Shown here: piece after piece, positions 34,601 to 47,000 of the stretch
Position numbering within the stretch: the stretch's first letter is position 1
How the letters are laid out: every line of letters starts with the position of its first letter
Source: Lagopus muta
Taxonomy: Eukaryota; Chordata; Aves; Galliformes; Phasianidae
Length of the DNA stretch: 64,000 nt
NCBI RefSeq assembly: GCF_023343835.1
Contig: NC_064436.1
Span: forward strand, 70,981,545 to 71,045,544
Direction: 5' to 3'
Translations under genes and position numbers: made by a program
The notes under the pieces: generated by a model
The model's input: only the letters and a program-made list of their open reading frames with translations
The model's database searches: none
Told to the model about the DNA's origin: nothing

Positions 34601-37600
34601 GTCTTGTTGGGAGCTTTTGGGAGGATTGCCTTCACAAGGTTAAGCGTTCACATTCAAAAGTCTCTTTGCTGATATGGTGTTCAGACTCTTGTGTGCCTGG
34701 GGTAAGTTAGAAGCTTGCAAATTTCTGTTTGTGGCAGAATCTGCAAGCAGATAAAACGTCCCTAAATCTGCTGCATCAGTGTGTAATTTCATTGGGAGTT
34801 CCATAAAGAGGCCTTGAAACGCAACCTGAACAAAGAGCCACCAGAAGTGTTGTGTAATTAGCAGATAAGCATTGTGCCAACTGAAAGCTTTTGTGCAAAA
34901 TGTGTGAATTGTACTCCTGGGAGGAGCAGTCTGGCAGGTGAACTGCTGTGGTACTGAATTCCTGGCAGAATGTGGGACTTTCAGAATAAGAAAGTGCACG
35001 TTTGGCTGCAGGAGAGTCGGCTGCTGGGGAAGGAGGCAGGCAGGTTGCAGAGCGGGCTGTGTGGGCACACAGCACGGCTGCCTCTCAGTGCTGTGAGGCT
35101 CCTGGCTGGCAGGAGGAAGGTTGGGTGCTGCCTCTGGAAAGGAATGGTGGTGCTGAGCAGGACAGCACTGGAAAATGGGAAGGGGGTGACCTGCAGGCCT
35201 GAGGCTCTTCGCCCTCCTCTCTGTAGCCTGGCAAGAGCACTGTGTTTCCTCTGCATCTGAAGAAATGCTCTGGGTGGCAAAGAGGATTGCAGCCAGACTG
35301 CTTGCTTCGGTTCTGCTGGCCTCCAAGACACGGGAGCCAAACCCGGTGCCCGGGGCAGATGCCCTGCGTGCTGTGTTAATGTGCCTTGCTGAGTGCTGGG
35401 AGCCCTGCTCAGGACTTTGAAGAGCTCTGCGTGCCCTGGGACAGCGTTGCCACTGCTTCACACAGTGTGTTTGCAGCTCCAAGGTGCAGCAAGCACAGCC
35501 GTTCGGGGAGCAGCGGACCTGCAGGCTCCCCTCTATGAGCAGCCCTCCTTCTCAAAGGTTTTGTGCCTGAGCGGCTCTTGAGAGATCCCCGCGGCGCAGT
35601 GTTGGTGGCTGCCGTGTGCCTGGCAGAATCGCGTTTCAGGGCCAGAGTTCTGGCGGCTCCTGTACGGTTGGTTGTGTTTGTGGACCGGATGCCGTGAGCG
35701 GTGCTGGCTCCTTGCTGGTGCGCAGACAGGGGGAGCCGCTCTGCGCTTCGGATGTCGGGCGGCGGGGTGAGCGGGGGGCGCTGCCGGCACCGCAGGCCCA
35801 GCAGATGGCGCTCGTGCTCGCCGTTGGCGCCTGGGGAGCGGGCGGGGCGGCGGGCGGCGTGAGGTGGCGGCACGGAAATGAGGCGGTGCGGAGGCTCAGA
35901 GCCACCAGTGCCAACAGAACAGGAGCCGGGGGCGGAGAACGGAGCCCATGTAGGCACCCTATTGCTGCCTACGGAAAGTTGTTACTGAGATTCAAATGAT
36001 TCTGTGGGGAGGAGAGGAAAAAAAGCTGGGAAATGTCTTCTCAGATGCTATTTAGTATCAAGCTGAGGAAGGGTTGAGCTCCCACTGCCCTGCGTTACAG
36101 CATGCAGTATGTGGGGAGGGAGAAAAGGGCTCTGAAAACAGAGGTGCTGGTGGTTGGAAATGAGTTCTACGTAAAACATGCAGTGCTGGTGAGGCGTGTT
36201 AGCAGGGAAACATTAAAACACATGAGGCGCTTCTCTGTGCTGTGTGATGGGACTTGCTGGTGTAGGGTTCAAAAGAGCAAGTGGGAAACCTAACAGAAGC
36301 AGAGCCTTGCTGCTGTCACGTGCGCAGGAGCAGCAGGCATGAGGCGCAGTCTCGGCTGCACGGTGTGTGTAGATGTGGCCCTGGTCTGAGCGAGCTGTCG
36401 GGGGGCCTTGCTGGCATGGAGATCATTGCTTTTTTAGAGTCTTGTATGATTTTGTGTTTTGGATTTGTGACCAAAGCAGTGTTGATAACAGAATCATGGC
36501 ATGGCCGGGGTTGGAAGGGACCTCAAGGATCACAGAGCTCCAAACCCCACCAATGCAGGGCCACCAACCTCCCCGTTGCACAGCAGCCCAGGCTGCCCAG
36601 GGCCCCATCCAACCTCCAACACCTCCAGGGATGGACGGGGCATCACAGCCTCTCTGCAGCTGTTCCAGCCCCTCCCCGCTCTCACAGCACACAACTTCCC
36701 CTGACATCCAACCTCAATCTTCCCCCCTTCAACTTCAAACCAATTCCCCTTAACATACAACATCCCAATGCTTTAGCTTCAACTGAGCAGCGCTTATGCA
36801 GCGTCCAGGCCTTCACTGATTCTCATACTGCTCCACACAGGGAGTGGGCTGAGGGTGGGCAGGAGGTGGGGACAGGATGCAGTGGGGACTTGGCCCCAGC
36901 GATGGCCCAGGCTGCACAATGGTATGCTTAGCACTAAAACTGGGGAGAAGCTTTTCCACAGCAGCTGCTCAGGGACTGGGAGGCAGTTACTGTGTTTGTA
37001 CAGAGACTGCAGAAGGGCACATATGGTTCTGTGTTAGCGAGTGGAGTGAAGAAGGAGATTAGTTGTTGTAAATGTGAGCAGTAGCCCTGGTAGTTCTGAT
37101 AGTTCCCTCTGGCAGGACAAGGGGCAATGGCACAAACTGAAATGTGTGAGATTCCAACTGAACACAACAGACCCATGGTTTTAACTGTCAGAGTGGTCAA
37201 ACCCTGCAGCCTGAGGGGTTGTGAGTCTCTGTCCTTGGAGATACTCAGCACCAGTATCAGCCTTGGGCAGCCTGCTCTGGCTGGTGTAGGACCAGCTCCC
37301 TTCCAACCTCATCTGTGCCGTAATACTGCAACATCGAGAAGAGATGGCAGCTTGCAAAGCTCAGTGAAAAAAGGTACAGTGCAGTTCAGCAGCAAAGCAA
37401 GGAGCCGTAACCAGTGGGGAGCAAGGAGCTGGGTGCTGTATTTCCTGGGGTTACAGTGGATCTGAACTGGTGCTGAGGCTGTTTACATTATGCACAGCTG
37501 TGAGAACCAGCTGGAGTGTTGTATCCAGTGCTGGATGTGTTGGAGAGAATCCAGAAAGGAGAAGAGAGAGGAGAGGAATTGAGAGCTGGGGCTAGAAAAG

Positions 37601-38628
37601 CTGATCTGGGGGAACACTGCAGGAACTGGGATTATTTAGTCTAGACTCCAGCAGAGAGATAGAGGTATGCTTCTGCTTGACATTTCTAGCAAAATCAAAA
37701 GGATGTAGCTTTTCTTCTGTGAAGAAGAGGGAAGTGAAACTTCAGGATGGGAGCTGCAAGTCCGATACCAGGAAAGCTGTCTGAAGTGGGGCTGCTCAGA
37801 CACAGGACGTGCATCACCAGCAGCTGGGATCCAGCTGGCAGCAGTGCTGGTAGTTTCCAGTTCTCCCTAGCACAGTCAGGACTAGTTTTTGTCAGAAGGG
37901 TGGTGGCATTCGAGTGACCCCAGAGTTTGCAGCTGGTCACTTGTGCAAGGGCACAGCAGGAGAATTCTGCAGCATTTTCCCCAAGCGTGGTCCTGGCTGG
38001 ATGGGAGCCCTGCTCTGCTTCCCGCCTCACTACTGTGATGCTCATTTTTCCTCTGCAGCATCCTAGCTGAGCTGAAGCTGCGTGACCCCAGCTTCCCTGA
38101 TGTCTCCTATGGAGTGCTAATCCACAAAGTGATCATCGGGTCCCCAGCCCACCAGTAAGTGCTGCCTGGTGCCTCGGGGTGGGAGAGCGAGTACACAGGG
38201 CGGGATGGGTTTAGCTCTGAGGGCTTTGCTGCAGAGCAGCAGGGGTTGGGGCCCGCAGAGCAGCAATCTGCAGCAGGAGCTGAGTGGAGGAATGTGCTTG
38301 GGCTTGGCATCCCTTTGACCAAGCTACCTGTGGAGCTGAAGGAATGCCTGGCACAACAGCCCCAGCTTCCTGAAGTGCCTGGCTCTCCTTCCTTCCTGGA
38401 AGACGAAGCCGCAGACAAGCGTCTGCTTCACTTGCCATGAATTTCTTTCCTTCTCCCCTCAGGGCAGGGCTGAAGGCTGGCGATGTGGTGCTGGAGATTA
38501 ATGGGCAGGCGACGCGCCGTGCCGAGGATGTGTACGAGGCAGTGAGGACTCAGCAGAGCTTGGCCCTGTTGGTGCGGCGCAGCTACGACACCTTGCTGGT
38601 GAGCGTCGTCCCTGAGGTCACAGAGTAG
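31623..38628 (+). CDS. HTRA2: HTRA2 (Omi) mitochondrial serine protease
   Basis: HTRA2 is a trimeric protease of the mitochondrial intermembrane space that also antagonises IAPs after release. Eight exons give 407 residues (human 458): 31623-31972, 32861-33065, 33135-33329, 33537-33569, 33858-33966, 34504-34573, 38059-38154, 38463-38628 (TAG). The N-terminus is proline-rich and then has a membrane segment (about 48-64, with [17 protein letters not shown]). An AVPA tetrapeptide at 76-79 is the IAP-binding motif expected at the mature N-terminus (AVPS in human). The trypsin-like domain has His146 in TNAHVV, Asp176 in VADIA and Ser254 in GNSGGP; the serine lies in an 11-codon exon. The C-terminal PDZ domain contains YIGVMM and [13 protein letters not shown]. 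Intron 6 is 3.5 kb and carries CR1 fragments and a CpG-rich patch. Confidence 0.98.
35580..35960. promoter_or_regulatory. Small CpG-rich island inside HTRA2 intron 6
   Basis: About 380 bp is CpG-dense in an otherwise ordinary, AT-richer intron. No HTRA2 exon lies here. It could be an alternative promoter, an antisense start or an enhancer; sequence alone does not decide. Confidence 0.45.
36487..36790 (-). mobile_element. CR1 LINE 3' end
   Basis: On the plus strand the copy begins with CAGAATCATGGCATGG and GGTTGGAAGGGACCTCAAGG, the reverse complement of a CR1 3' end, and continues with the standard GCAGCCCAGGCTGCCCAGGG segment. It is well preserved and 5' truncated. Confidence 0.9.
37112..37310 (+). 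mobile_element. CR1 LINE 3' fragment
   Basis: GGACAAGGGGCAATGGCACA through CTTGGAGATACTCAGCACC to the CTCCCTTCCAACCTCATCTG end matches the CR1 3' region in plus orientation, more diverged than the copy at 36.5 kb. Confidence 0.75.
37490..37650 (+). mobile_element. CR1 LINE internal fragment
   Basis: CTGGAGTGTTGTATCCAGTG and the following GGAGAGAATCCAGAAAGGAG resemble the CR1 segment that normally lies before the 3' region. Its position downstream of the 37.1-kb fragment implies a separate insertion or a rearrangement. Confidence 0.65.
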
Positions 38629-38814
38629 CTGTGCTGCAGAGCAGGTCGCTCTGACTGCTGGCTGACTGCGCCGGCCAGGAGCCGAGGACGCAGGACTGAG
38701 GCACATCTGTGTGCCATCGGGGAGAGACTGGGAGCTTGCGAGGGCCTGGAGGGGCCAGGCAGGGGGCAAGGCACTGGGGCAGACTCGGTGTGAAACCACT
38801 CCCCTCTGTGCGCA

Positions 38815-38820
38815 AATAAA
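38815..38820 (+). terminator. HTRA2: Poly(A) signal of HTRA2
   Basis: AATAAA lies 187 nt after the HTRA2 stop codon and is followed by a GT-rich stretch as expected downstream of cleavage. Confidence 0.85.
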
Positions 38821-41024
38821 GTGCTTTTCTAGGTGCCGTGTGGCCTCCTTTCCCTGGCACACGGTGTCCCAAGTATGACCTGCGAGCAGCTGGGCTGTGA
38901 GAGCCGCCTCCTCCTGCCATTGGGAGGAGCGGTGATCTCCTCGGTGCTAGGGGAGATGTGTCCTGTCATCTCCTCAGCATCTGTGGTCTGGGCTGTGGTC
39001 TGATTCCTCCATCCGTAACGTGTGGCTCCTGGGGGCACCTTCTCTGCAGGTGAGAGCGGCCCTGGAGCTGCAGAGGGGCTCCCTGGGGAGAGCCGTCACT
39101 GCCTCCCTCCCTGCGCAGGCTGAGCTGCTCCTAGCCAGATCTCACTGCTGTGGCTGCTCCCAGAAGCCTTGTCCTCTGGGTCAAATCACTTCCACGTGGA
39201 GCAAGGACTCCAGTGTCAGTGCCCGCGTCTGCACGCTGAGCTCAGCTCTCTGGGTCGCACAGGGAGGATCTTCAGTGTGATGGCTGAGCCAACCTCGGAT
39301 CTGGCCGGGGCAGCGTATGGCCAGCCGGAGGTGCAGGAGGACCTGTGGGAGCTGTGCGCGCTGCCCTGGCGCCGTCTGTCTCTTCCCCCTCCCGCCCCCC
39401 ATCCCTCCCCCAGTTGTCTGTCAGCACCAGAGCGCCGCGCTCCCACGCACGGAGGCGTCCCGGGGGACCCGACCGGCCCTTCCCCGCTGCCTTCCTCGCT
39501 TGCTCCCTCCCCGTCCTCTGCAGCTGGCGGCCAAGAGCTGTGCTGAGAGGGAGCAGCTCGGGCCGTCCTTGCTTTCCTGGAAGAGCCCCGCTCCGCTCCG
39601 CTCCAGCCCCAGCGCTCTGCCAGCGGCCGTGGGAGGTGGGGAGCGGGGAGCGGCGCTGCCCGGGGCGCTGCAGTGACCCGACTCCAGCGGCAGGAATGCG
39701 AGCAGCGGCCGGGCTGTGCCCGCGGAGGGGCTTTTGCCCCCCGTTGGTGCTTTTAGATGAAAGCAGCACAGTTCCTTGGGGGGCTGTGGCGGAGGGCAGC
39801 TCCCAGCGCCGCTCCCGGCGTTCCCCTTCTGCCGCCCAGAGAACAGAACAGGGCTCCTTTCAGGCTGGCCCTGGCCTCGCCGCTGGAATTTGTTCCCCGG
39901 CGAAGCCCAGCCGCGGGAGGGGCGGCAGCGCACAGGGGAAATAGCTGGGACGTTTCTCACATAGCTGCTCCGGCAGCGCTGACCGCAGCGCTTTCCAGGG
40001 CCGCGGCCAGGGCCTGCCCTGCTGCGTGCCGACGGCCCGAGCTGCTCCTCCGTGCTGCTCTGCAGACGGCTGAGGGATGAGGGCTGCGGGAAGTGAGGTG
40101 GCTCCCGCTTACCTGAACCTCGTACCCCACATCTGTCCAGTCTCGTCGGCTCAGAGGGGCTTTGCGCCACCCACGCCGCTCCCTGTGGGGTTGCTCCCTT
40201 TGGAGGCAGCCCGGAGCTGCAGTCCCTGCGGGGCTGTTGGGAGTTCGTACTGCTTGGGATTCCTGCCGCATAACATCTGTGTTGCATCTGGCGCGGGGCA
40301 ATCTGTGCTGCACTGCATCAGGGCTGAGCCAGGGTGGCCCCATCTGCTCCCGCTGCTGTGGGCCTCCTGCAGCCCCAAGAGCTGCTCTGGGGCATCTCTG
40401 GGCTCCCGCAGCCCCTTCTTCTGCCCTGCAGAGGGGCAGCTCCTCTACCCCGTGCAAAGCAGCCCCCCGGGCCATGCTTCCTCGCTCTCCCTCCCACCCT
40501 GGAGAGGAGTCAGCAGGATACAGAACTGACATCTTTATCAAGAAAATAAAATTACAACTAAGACACGGGTGTGGGAACCGCTGCCGGGCAGCCAATGGCA
40601 GCACTGCTGTGCAGGGCAGCCACACTGTCTGGAGATGGGGCTGCTGGAGCGCGAGGGCGGCCAGCCCTGAGCAGGGATGGGGGTCCCTGGGTGGGGTCCT
40701 GCTGCCTGAGGCGGGCAGAGCCCCAGAGAGGGTGGAGCAAGGTGAGGGGAGCTGGGGCTGGGGAGCAGGAGAGGCACAGCTGGGGTGGTGGGGCCTCCCC
40801 GGATCGTACCCTTGTGCTGCAGCCTGACTGGGGTGCAGCGTCTGGCCAGTGGTCGAGGGCTGGAGGTGCGTTGCTCAGGGCCCCCAGCCCCGGCAGTGAG
40901 TCCTGGGCAGTCCCTCGCGCAGTGCAGGCTGTGATGGGGCTGTGTGAGCCCCCGCCAGCCCCACAGCAGCTTCCTCCTGCACGCAGGGTGAAAGAGGGAG
41001 ATGGCGTCTCCCTGGGCCCGGGCC
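38821..41024. other. HTRA2-LOXL3 convergent interval, including LOXL3 3' UTR
   Basis: No extra gene is recognised. The right end is LOXL3 3' UTR; no minus-strand AATAAA is seen, but GATAAA (plus TTTATC at 40535-40540) is a candidate variant signal about 490 nt after the LOXL3 stop. A CpG-rich stretch at about 39360-40080 is unusual for a region between two 3' ends. The AATAAA at 40545-40550 is on the plus strand and belongs to neither gene. Confidence 0.45.
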
Positions 41025-44000
41025 CTATGAGATCTGGTTGTTCAGCTGCCCTGGGTACTGCTCGAACCGCCGGCTGGCCTCTTCGCTGAGCGCATCACCT
41101 GTGTGATAGGGTGAGAGCTGTGGCTCCAGTGCTGCCTTGCCACCATCTCTGCTTGTCCCCAGCACTCCCAGCTCCTTCCTCTGCACCTGCCCACACCCCA
41201 CTGCCTGCTCAACCCCACACCCTGCCCATGGCTCTAATTATTCCCAGCCCCGATGTGCCTCAGCCTGTGCCACGTCCCCAGTTGTTACCAATGTGACAGC
41301 TGTGCACCCAAATGCGGTGCCCATCGTATTTGCAGTTGCATTTCATGGCGTTGTTGGTGAAGTCGCTCTCTGCCACCTCAAAGTTGGGGTTGATCACCAC
41401 CTGTGGGGCAAGCGTGAGTGGGTCACACAGCCCTGCACATCTCCAGGCAGCGGGGCAGGCACAGTCTCCCCATGCTGCAGCTCCTGGGGCTGTGCATCCT
41501 GTGAGGACCACGGGGCAGAGGCGAGCTCCAGAGCCTGCCCAGCCCCGCGGCACAGCCCACTCTGTGCACTCTCAGCACATCCTATGCATTGCCACTAAGG
41601 GTGTGAGGGGCTGGGCACAGCTGCAGCACCTGCAGGATGTAGTTGCCTGGCTTGACGTCAGTGATGTCAATCCACTGGCAGTCGATGTCATGCCGGTACA
41701 GGTCCCAGCAGCCCACCGTGATGCCCTGCTCCCCAAAGTTGGCACACTCGTACCGCTTGGCCACATCTGAAGGCAGGAAAAGAACACGGCTTGTCCCTCC
41801 TGCAGCCCCTGCATGGGGGGGACGCAGCGGGGACCCAGAGCTTCGTGGTGCCCCGCAGCCTCACAGCCCCACCTTCCTCGCACTCGGTGTCCTCAAGGCA
41901 GAAGCTGGCTTTGTGGCCCTCAGCCACCTTGGTGCCGTTGGGAGTCAGGATGTCATAGTGGGTGAAGATGTCCATGCTGTGATAGTGCCTGTGAGACAGT
42001 CCACAGCGCCCGCTGCCCCAGAGCCAGCCCCTCAGGGAGGGCAGAGGGGCGGAGGGGTTGTGGAGGAAACCCCCAGAGTCGCGTGCCCATCCCTGCTGCT
42101 CAGGAAGGTCTGCACGGCCCCTGCTCTGGACGCAGCACAGCAAGGCTGAGGCACAGCTCAGCCTCACCCAGGGCTGGGATACGGCTGCCACCAGTCAGAC
42201 GGCCCAGACAGGGGAGGTTTCCCCAGGGCGCAGCCTGCAGCCCAGCCTTAGCGCCGCTCCTCCAGAGACAGCCCTGAGCCAAACTGGGGAGAACAGCATT
42301 AGAGCCCTCACCCAGGCTCTGTGCCTTGCGCAGCGCCGCTGTGACCTGGCATCACCCTCACCCTGTGGCATTGCTCTCATCCTGTCGCATTACCCTCAGC
42401 TTGTGTCACCAAGCCCGGCACAGCACCATCGACCCAGCCCAGGCCATTCCCAACCCGCCCGCCTTCCCTGCCCCTGCCACGCACGCACCGGTGACACTCG
42501 TGCCAGACCCAGGAGTGCCGCCCAGCCTTGGGGCGAAAGTCAGCGCGGCCGTTGTTGTGGATCTGGGAGGAGAAGCGGAGCAGACGGCGGTGCCCATAGG
42601 GCCAGTTGGCATGGCGGGCTGAGCTGGACAGGCAGTTCTCCTCGGCGGCGCAGTACAGCATGTGCAGCGGGCGGTCCTCGATGTACGCCGTCTCCTGCAC
42701 CAGCGGGGCGTGCAGCAGCAGGTCGGAGGCGGCTGGGGACAGATGGCAGCTCAGGGCTGTATGGCCGCCCCAGGCAGCGCAGTGCGGGGCTGAGCCAGCT
42801 GGGAGAATGCACGGCCATCCCTTCATTGGGGCACAAATCGAGCCTACGGCCCCACCCCCTGCAGCTTACAGGCTCTCAATCATCATCCCCTGGACCCACA
42901 GCCACGGTGCCTGCAGACACCACGGCCCGCAGCCCCATGGCTGGTTGCCCCCATTGCCCGCAGCCCCCACAGTCGCTCACTTTCAGAGCAGATGACGCCC
43001 GCAGCGAAGCGCGTTCCCGTGTTCCTGCAGTTCAGGCTGCTGCCGTGGTGCTGGCAGTGGTTCAGGGACAGCTCGTGGCCGGCGCACTTCACCCCACTCA
43101 GCACCATCTCCGTCACGTTGCTGGCATCCCAGTACCACGTTTCCTGGGGTGGGTAAGAAGGCCGGGCAGGAAGCCATTCATGCTGTAGTACCCCGGCCTT
43201 GCACCCACACACCCACAGAGACCCCATCCCAGGCACGGATCAGCCGCATCCCATCGCCCCACGCAGCCCCATGGCGGTCAGGGCAGCACCAGGGATGGCC
43301 ACCGCACCGCAGCGCCCCGGACCTACCGTCACTGCGTGCAGGGAGTAGCCCAGGCCCAGCTGGCGACAGACCACCATCGCCTCCTTGGTGGTCCAGCCGT
43401 CGCTGCACACAGTGCCCCACTTACTGCCACGCTTCACCTCCACGCGGCCCTCGAACTCCGTCCTCCCCCCGGCCAGGCGGATCTGCGGGAAGCCCTGGGG
43501 CCGTCATCACCCCGCAGCGCCCAGCAGCGCCCCATACCGCCGCCCCCCCACATCTCCATCCCCGCAGAGCAGTGGTGCTGCTGTCTCGCCTCCCCGGCCG
43601 TGCTGGCTCTGGCACCTACTTGCAAGCCGTGGTTAGCGAATCCCAGCCCCAGCTGGCGACAGGCGACCATCGCCTCCAGCGTACCCCAGCCTTCGCCGCA
43701 CACCAGGCCCCAGCGCGGCTCGTCCCCTTCTGCAGCCCCCACCGCCACCTCCACGCGCCCCTCGAAGCGGCTCCGGCCCCCGCTCAGCCGAATCTGCGGA
43801 GAGACGCAGCGGCTGCAGCGCCGTCACCGCGAGCAGCGCCCCAGTGCAGCAGCAATGCCCAAAGCGGGCAGAAAGACCCATTTCAGAATGGCATTCCCAT
43901 TTCTGAAATGACGGGCGTGGGAGTGTTAGAACGGTTAAGAAGCCCAAAGTGGATGAGATGAGGGGGCGCAGCACGCTGAAAGGCGCCGATCCGTTCGCTC

Positions 44001-47000
44001 ATTTCATCAGCAGTCCCCCAAAAAATCTCTCACAGCAATTTTTTTTGGGGGTGCTTCAGGTGCGGATGTGGCAGCGGCAGGCAGAGCTGCACAGTGTGAG
44101 GGGTGTTGCTGAGCCCCACAGCCCCCTCCCATCCTGCCTCCTCACAGGGCAGCGTGCGACCCCTGAGATCCCCACCCCCAAGGGCAGCCCTCGTCCCAGA
44201 CCAGGGGGAAACAAGGGAGCCAAAAGGGTTCAGCAGGGAACATCCTACATTGGGTCCCATGTGACCCCACGCTCTCTAAGTGCCACGGACACCACTGCCA
44301 TCCCTCAGTCCCCCTGCAGACTTGAAGCCCCCCCATGGCACGTACCAGGTTCTCGTAGCCCATGTAGGGGATGTTGCAGCGCACGGCTGCATCCTCCGTG
44401 TGCTTGCAGTCCTCCTGCGTGATGTTCTTGAAGGGGCAGCTCCAGAGGGACTTCTCAGTGCCCAGGCACTGCACCTCGTTCAGGTGGATGGGCCCCGTCC
44501 CTGCAGAGGAACGGCAAGGCTCAGTGAAGCAGCACAGGGATGCTGTAGCCCTCCCATCCCCACAGCCCAGCCCTGCCCTCCCAGCTGCCACCAGGGGCAG
44601 ACCGGCCCAGCCTTTCCCTTCCCCTGCCATGCTCGCGCCGGTGACGCTTGAGCCAGACCCAGGAGTGCCACCCAGCATTGGGACGAAAGCCCCAGCTCTG
44701 GAGATGCTCAGGGCAAAACCCACACCCTGCATCCAGGCGCCCACAGGGCATGTCCAGCACAGAGGGCTGAAGGCAGTGCCTGACCCCCCTGCCTCAGCAC
44801 GCTCACCTTGGCCCATGCGTGCCCCGGTGAGGGCCTCCTTGGCGCTGCCGAAGCCCAGCTCACGGCAAACCACGCTGGCAGACAGCAGATTCCAGCGGTC
44901 ATCGCAGATTGTGCCCCACTCGTTGTTCTTCAGCACCTCTACACGGCCCTCTCCAGCCTTGGCACCGCCTTTCAGCCGGATCCGTGGCTGTGGGGCAGAA
45001 GGGTCAGGGCACAGCATGGCACGGCACGGTGCAGCACGGCACAGCACGGCACAGCACAGCATGGCACGCCACAGCACAGCATGGCATGGCACAGCAAGGC
45101 GCAGTGGAGCACATGATGCAGCACAGCATGGCACTGCATGGTTAGCACAACACAGAAGTGGCTGCCACGACTCTGTGACGTTCAGGGGCAGGACACCATC
45201 CCCACCTCCTGCCCTATGGGTTCCCTGCACCCTTGCTCAGCCAACTGAAGGCACAGAGGGACAAAGCCCTGTGCAGGGCAGCAGCTGTGGTCCACCCCAG
45301 GACCCACCCGAGGCTCACCTGGCTTTGCTGCTGCTGGCGCTGCTTCTTCTTCTGGGCGCTGCCAGTGGCAAAGAGGGGCCCGGGCAGGCAGCTGACAACA
45401 GCGGGCATGCCAGTGCTGCAGGCTGCCGAGGAGTTGCCCCGGTAGAACTGGAAGGTGCACATGGAGATGTGCACCTCTGTCCCTGTACAGGACACCGAGT
45501 GCAGGCGGTAGTTGAGCTGCTGCCGCTCTGCAAACAGCCTGCAAGGAGAGAGCAGAGCCTGAGGCGCAGCCAGCAGAGCAGAGGTGTCACCTGCCTGCAG
45601 CTGTACTGTCCCTGGGTGCCCACCCCTGCCTGCTCCATGCTCACGTCCCAGCAGCACAGGGGCACACAGCCTCAGCAGTGCTGAGCTGGGATCCTGGCAC
45701 TCAGGCTCTCCGCTGGAGCCATTTACCTCTTCCTGGACCCTAAGTCCTCCCTGCGCTTTTGTTTAGGCTGAGATTTGGAGGCCAGCCTGGAAAACAGAAA
45801 ACAACCATGAAGGTGGCCCAGATCAAGCAGGCCGCTCGGGAGCCTCACGCGTTCCCCTTCACGTCATGTGTGGATACAAAGCATCATCTGCTGCCAGCAA
45901 TGTGACACAGCTGTCCTCCACAGCAGTGATGCAGTTTCCGGCCCACATCTCACCAGGAAACTGTGACACATGCAGCAACATCCTGTGCTGCTTTGGCAAC
46001 AGCAAAAGATCAAACAGCAGCGCAACAATTTGATCTGTTGGGTGCAAGTGAGATGTGCCCCTGTCCTCATCTGGACTGCAGGCAATGTCACTGTGTGCTC
46101 CAAGGGGAGCAGCACACCCAGCGAGTTCGGCAGGAAAGAAGTGTGATGGGAGCACAGACTCTGCACAGACTCTTTGTTTTTGTCCTGCTTGGTGGGAGGG
46201 AGATGCTGAGCAGAGCTGCAGCTCCAGGGAGCAGGAGAGCAGAGCCCCAGAATGGGGCAAGGGATGGGCAGCACCCAGAGACCAGGGGCCAGGCACAGCC
46301 AGCCCCATGGCAGCTCTGTGTCAGCCTGCATGGCCCCAGGGCACTGCGCAGGCAGCCAGGAACCTGAGGCACAAGAACAGCCAGAGGACATCAGCTCCCA
46401 TCTGCACTTATGGGACCACAGCTGGATCCTGTGCCCCCACACAGAAGGACATCTGCAGAGGGCGCAGGGACAGACGGGGCTGGGAGAGGTGGGTGCAGTA
46501 CTGCTGTGAGGAGGAATAACCAGAGGACAGTTTGGTGCTCGGGCAGTGCTGAACCTGCACTGACACGGGGCTGCCAGGGAGCTCTGCAGAGCTGACAGAG
46601 GTGCACAAGAGGAAGTGGGCATAATTTGCAAGAAAAGGGTCGTATTGGATGCAAGGTGAATATTTTCCCACTGAGGGTCATTCAGCACTGCAGCAGAGGA
46701 CTGTGAGATCTCTGTCCTCAGAGGCTTTCAGAAGCCAAATGTATAAAGACCTGAGTGCTGTGGGAGAGGATGGACCAGAACCCTGAGCCCCCTTCCAGCT
46801 GGGATTATCCTGTGGCCCCGCAGCCTGAGATCAGCCCAAAGCTGCTCCTGTGCCAGGCACAGTGCACTCCACCCACATGGGAAATGCCCACACAACAGGC
46901 ACCAACCACCCAGACAAAGGAAAAAGAGCAAATTGCAGCAAAGGACATTGATGAGAGCTTGAGGAGATGCTGCAGTCTGACCCCCCTGGATTTCCATCAA

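Noticed and set aside
40545-40550. AATAAA near the LOXL3 3' end
   Set aside because: On the plus strand, whereas LOXL3 is on the minus strand; not usable as its signal.
44371-45684. 437-codon plus-strand frame over LOXL3
   Set aside because: Antisense to LOXL3 exons 44346-44500, 44807-44987 and 45319-45538; shadow frame.
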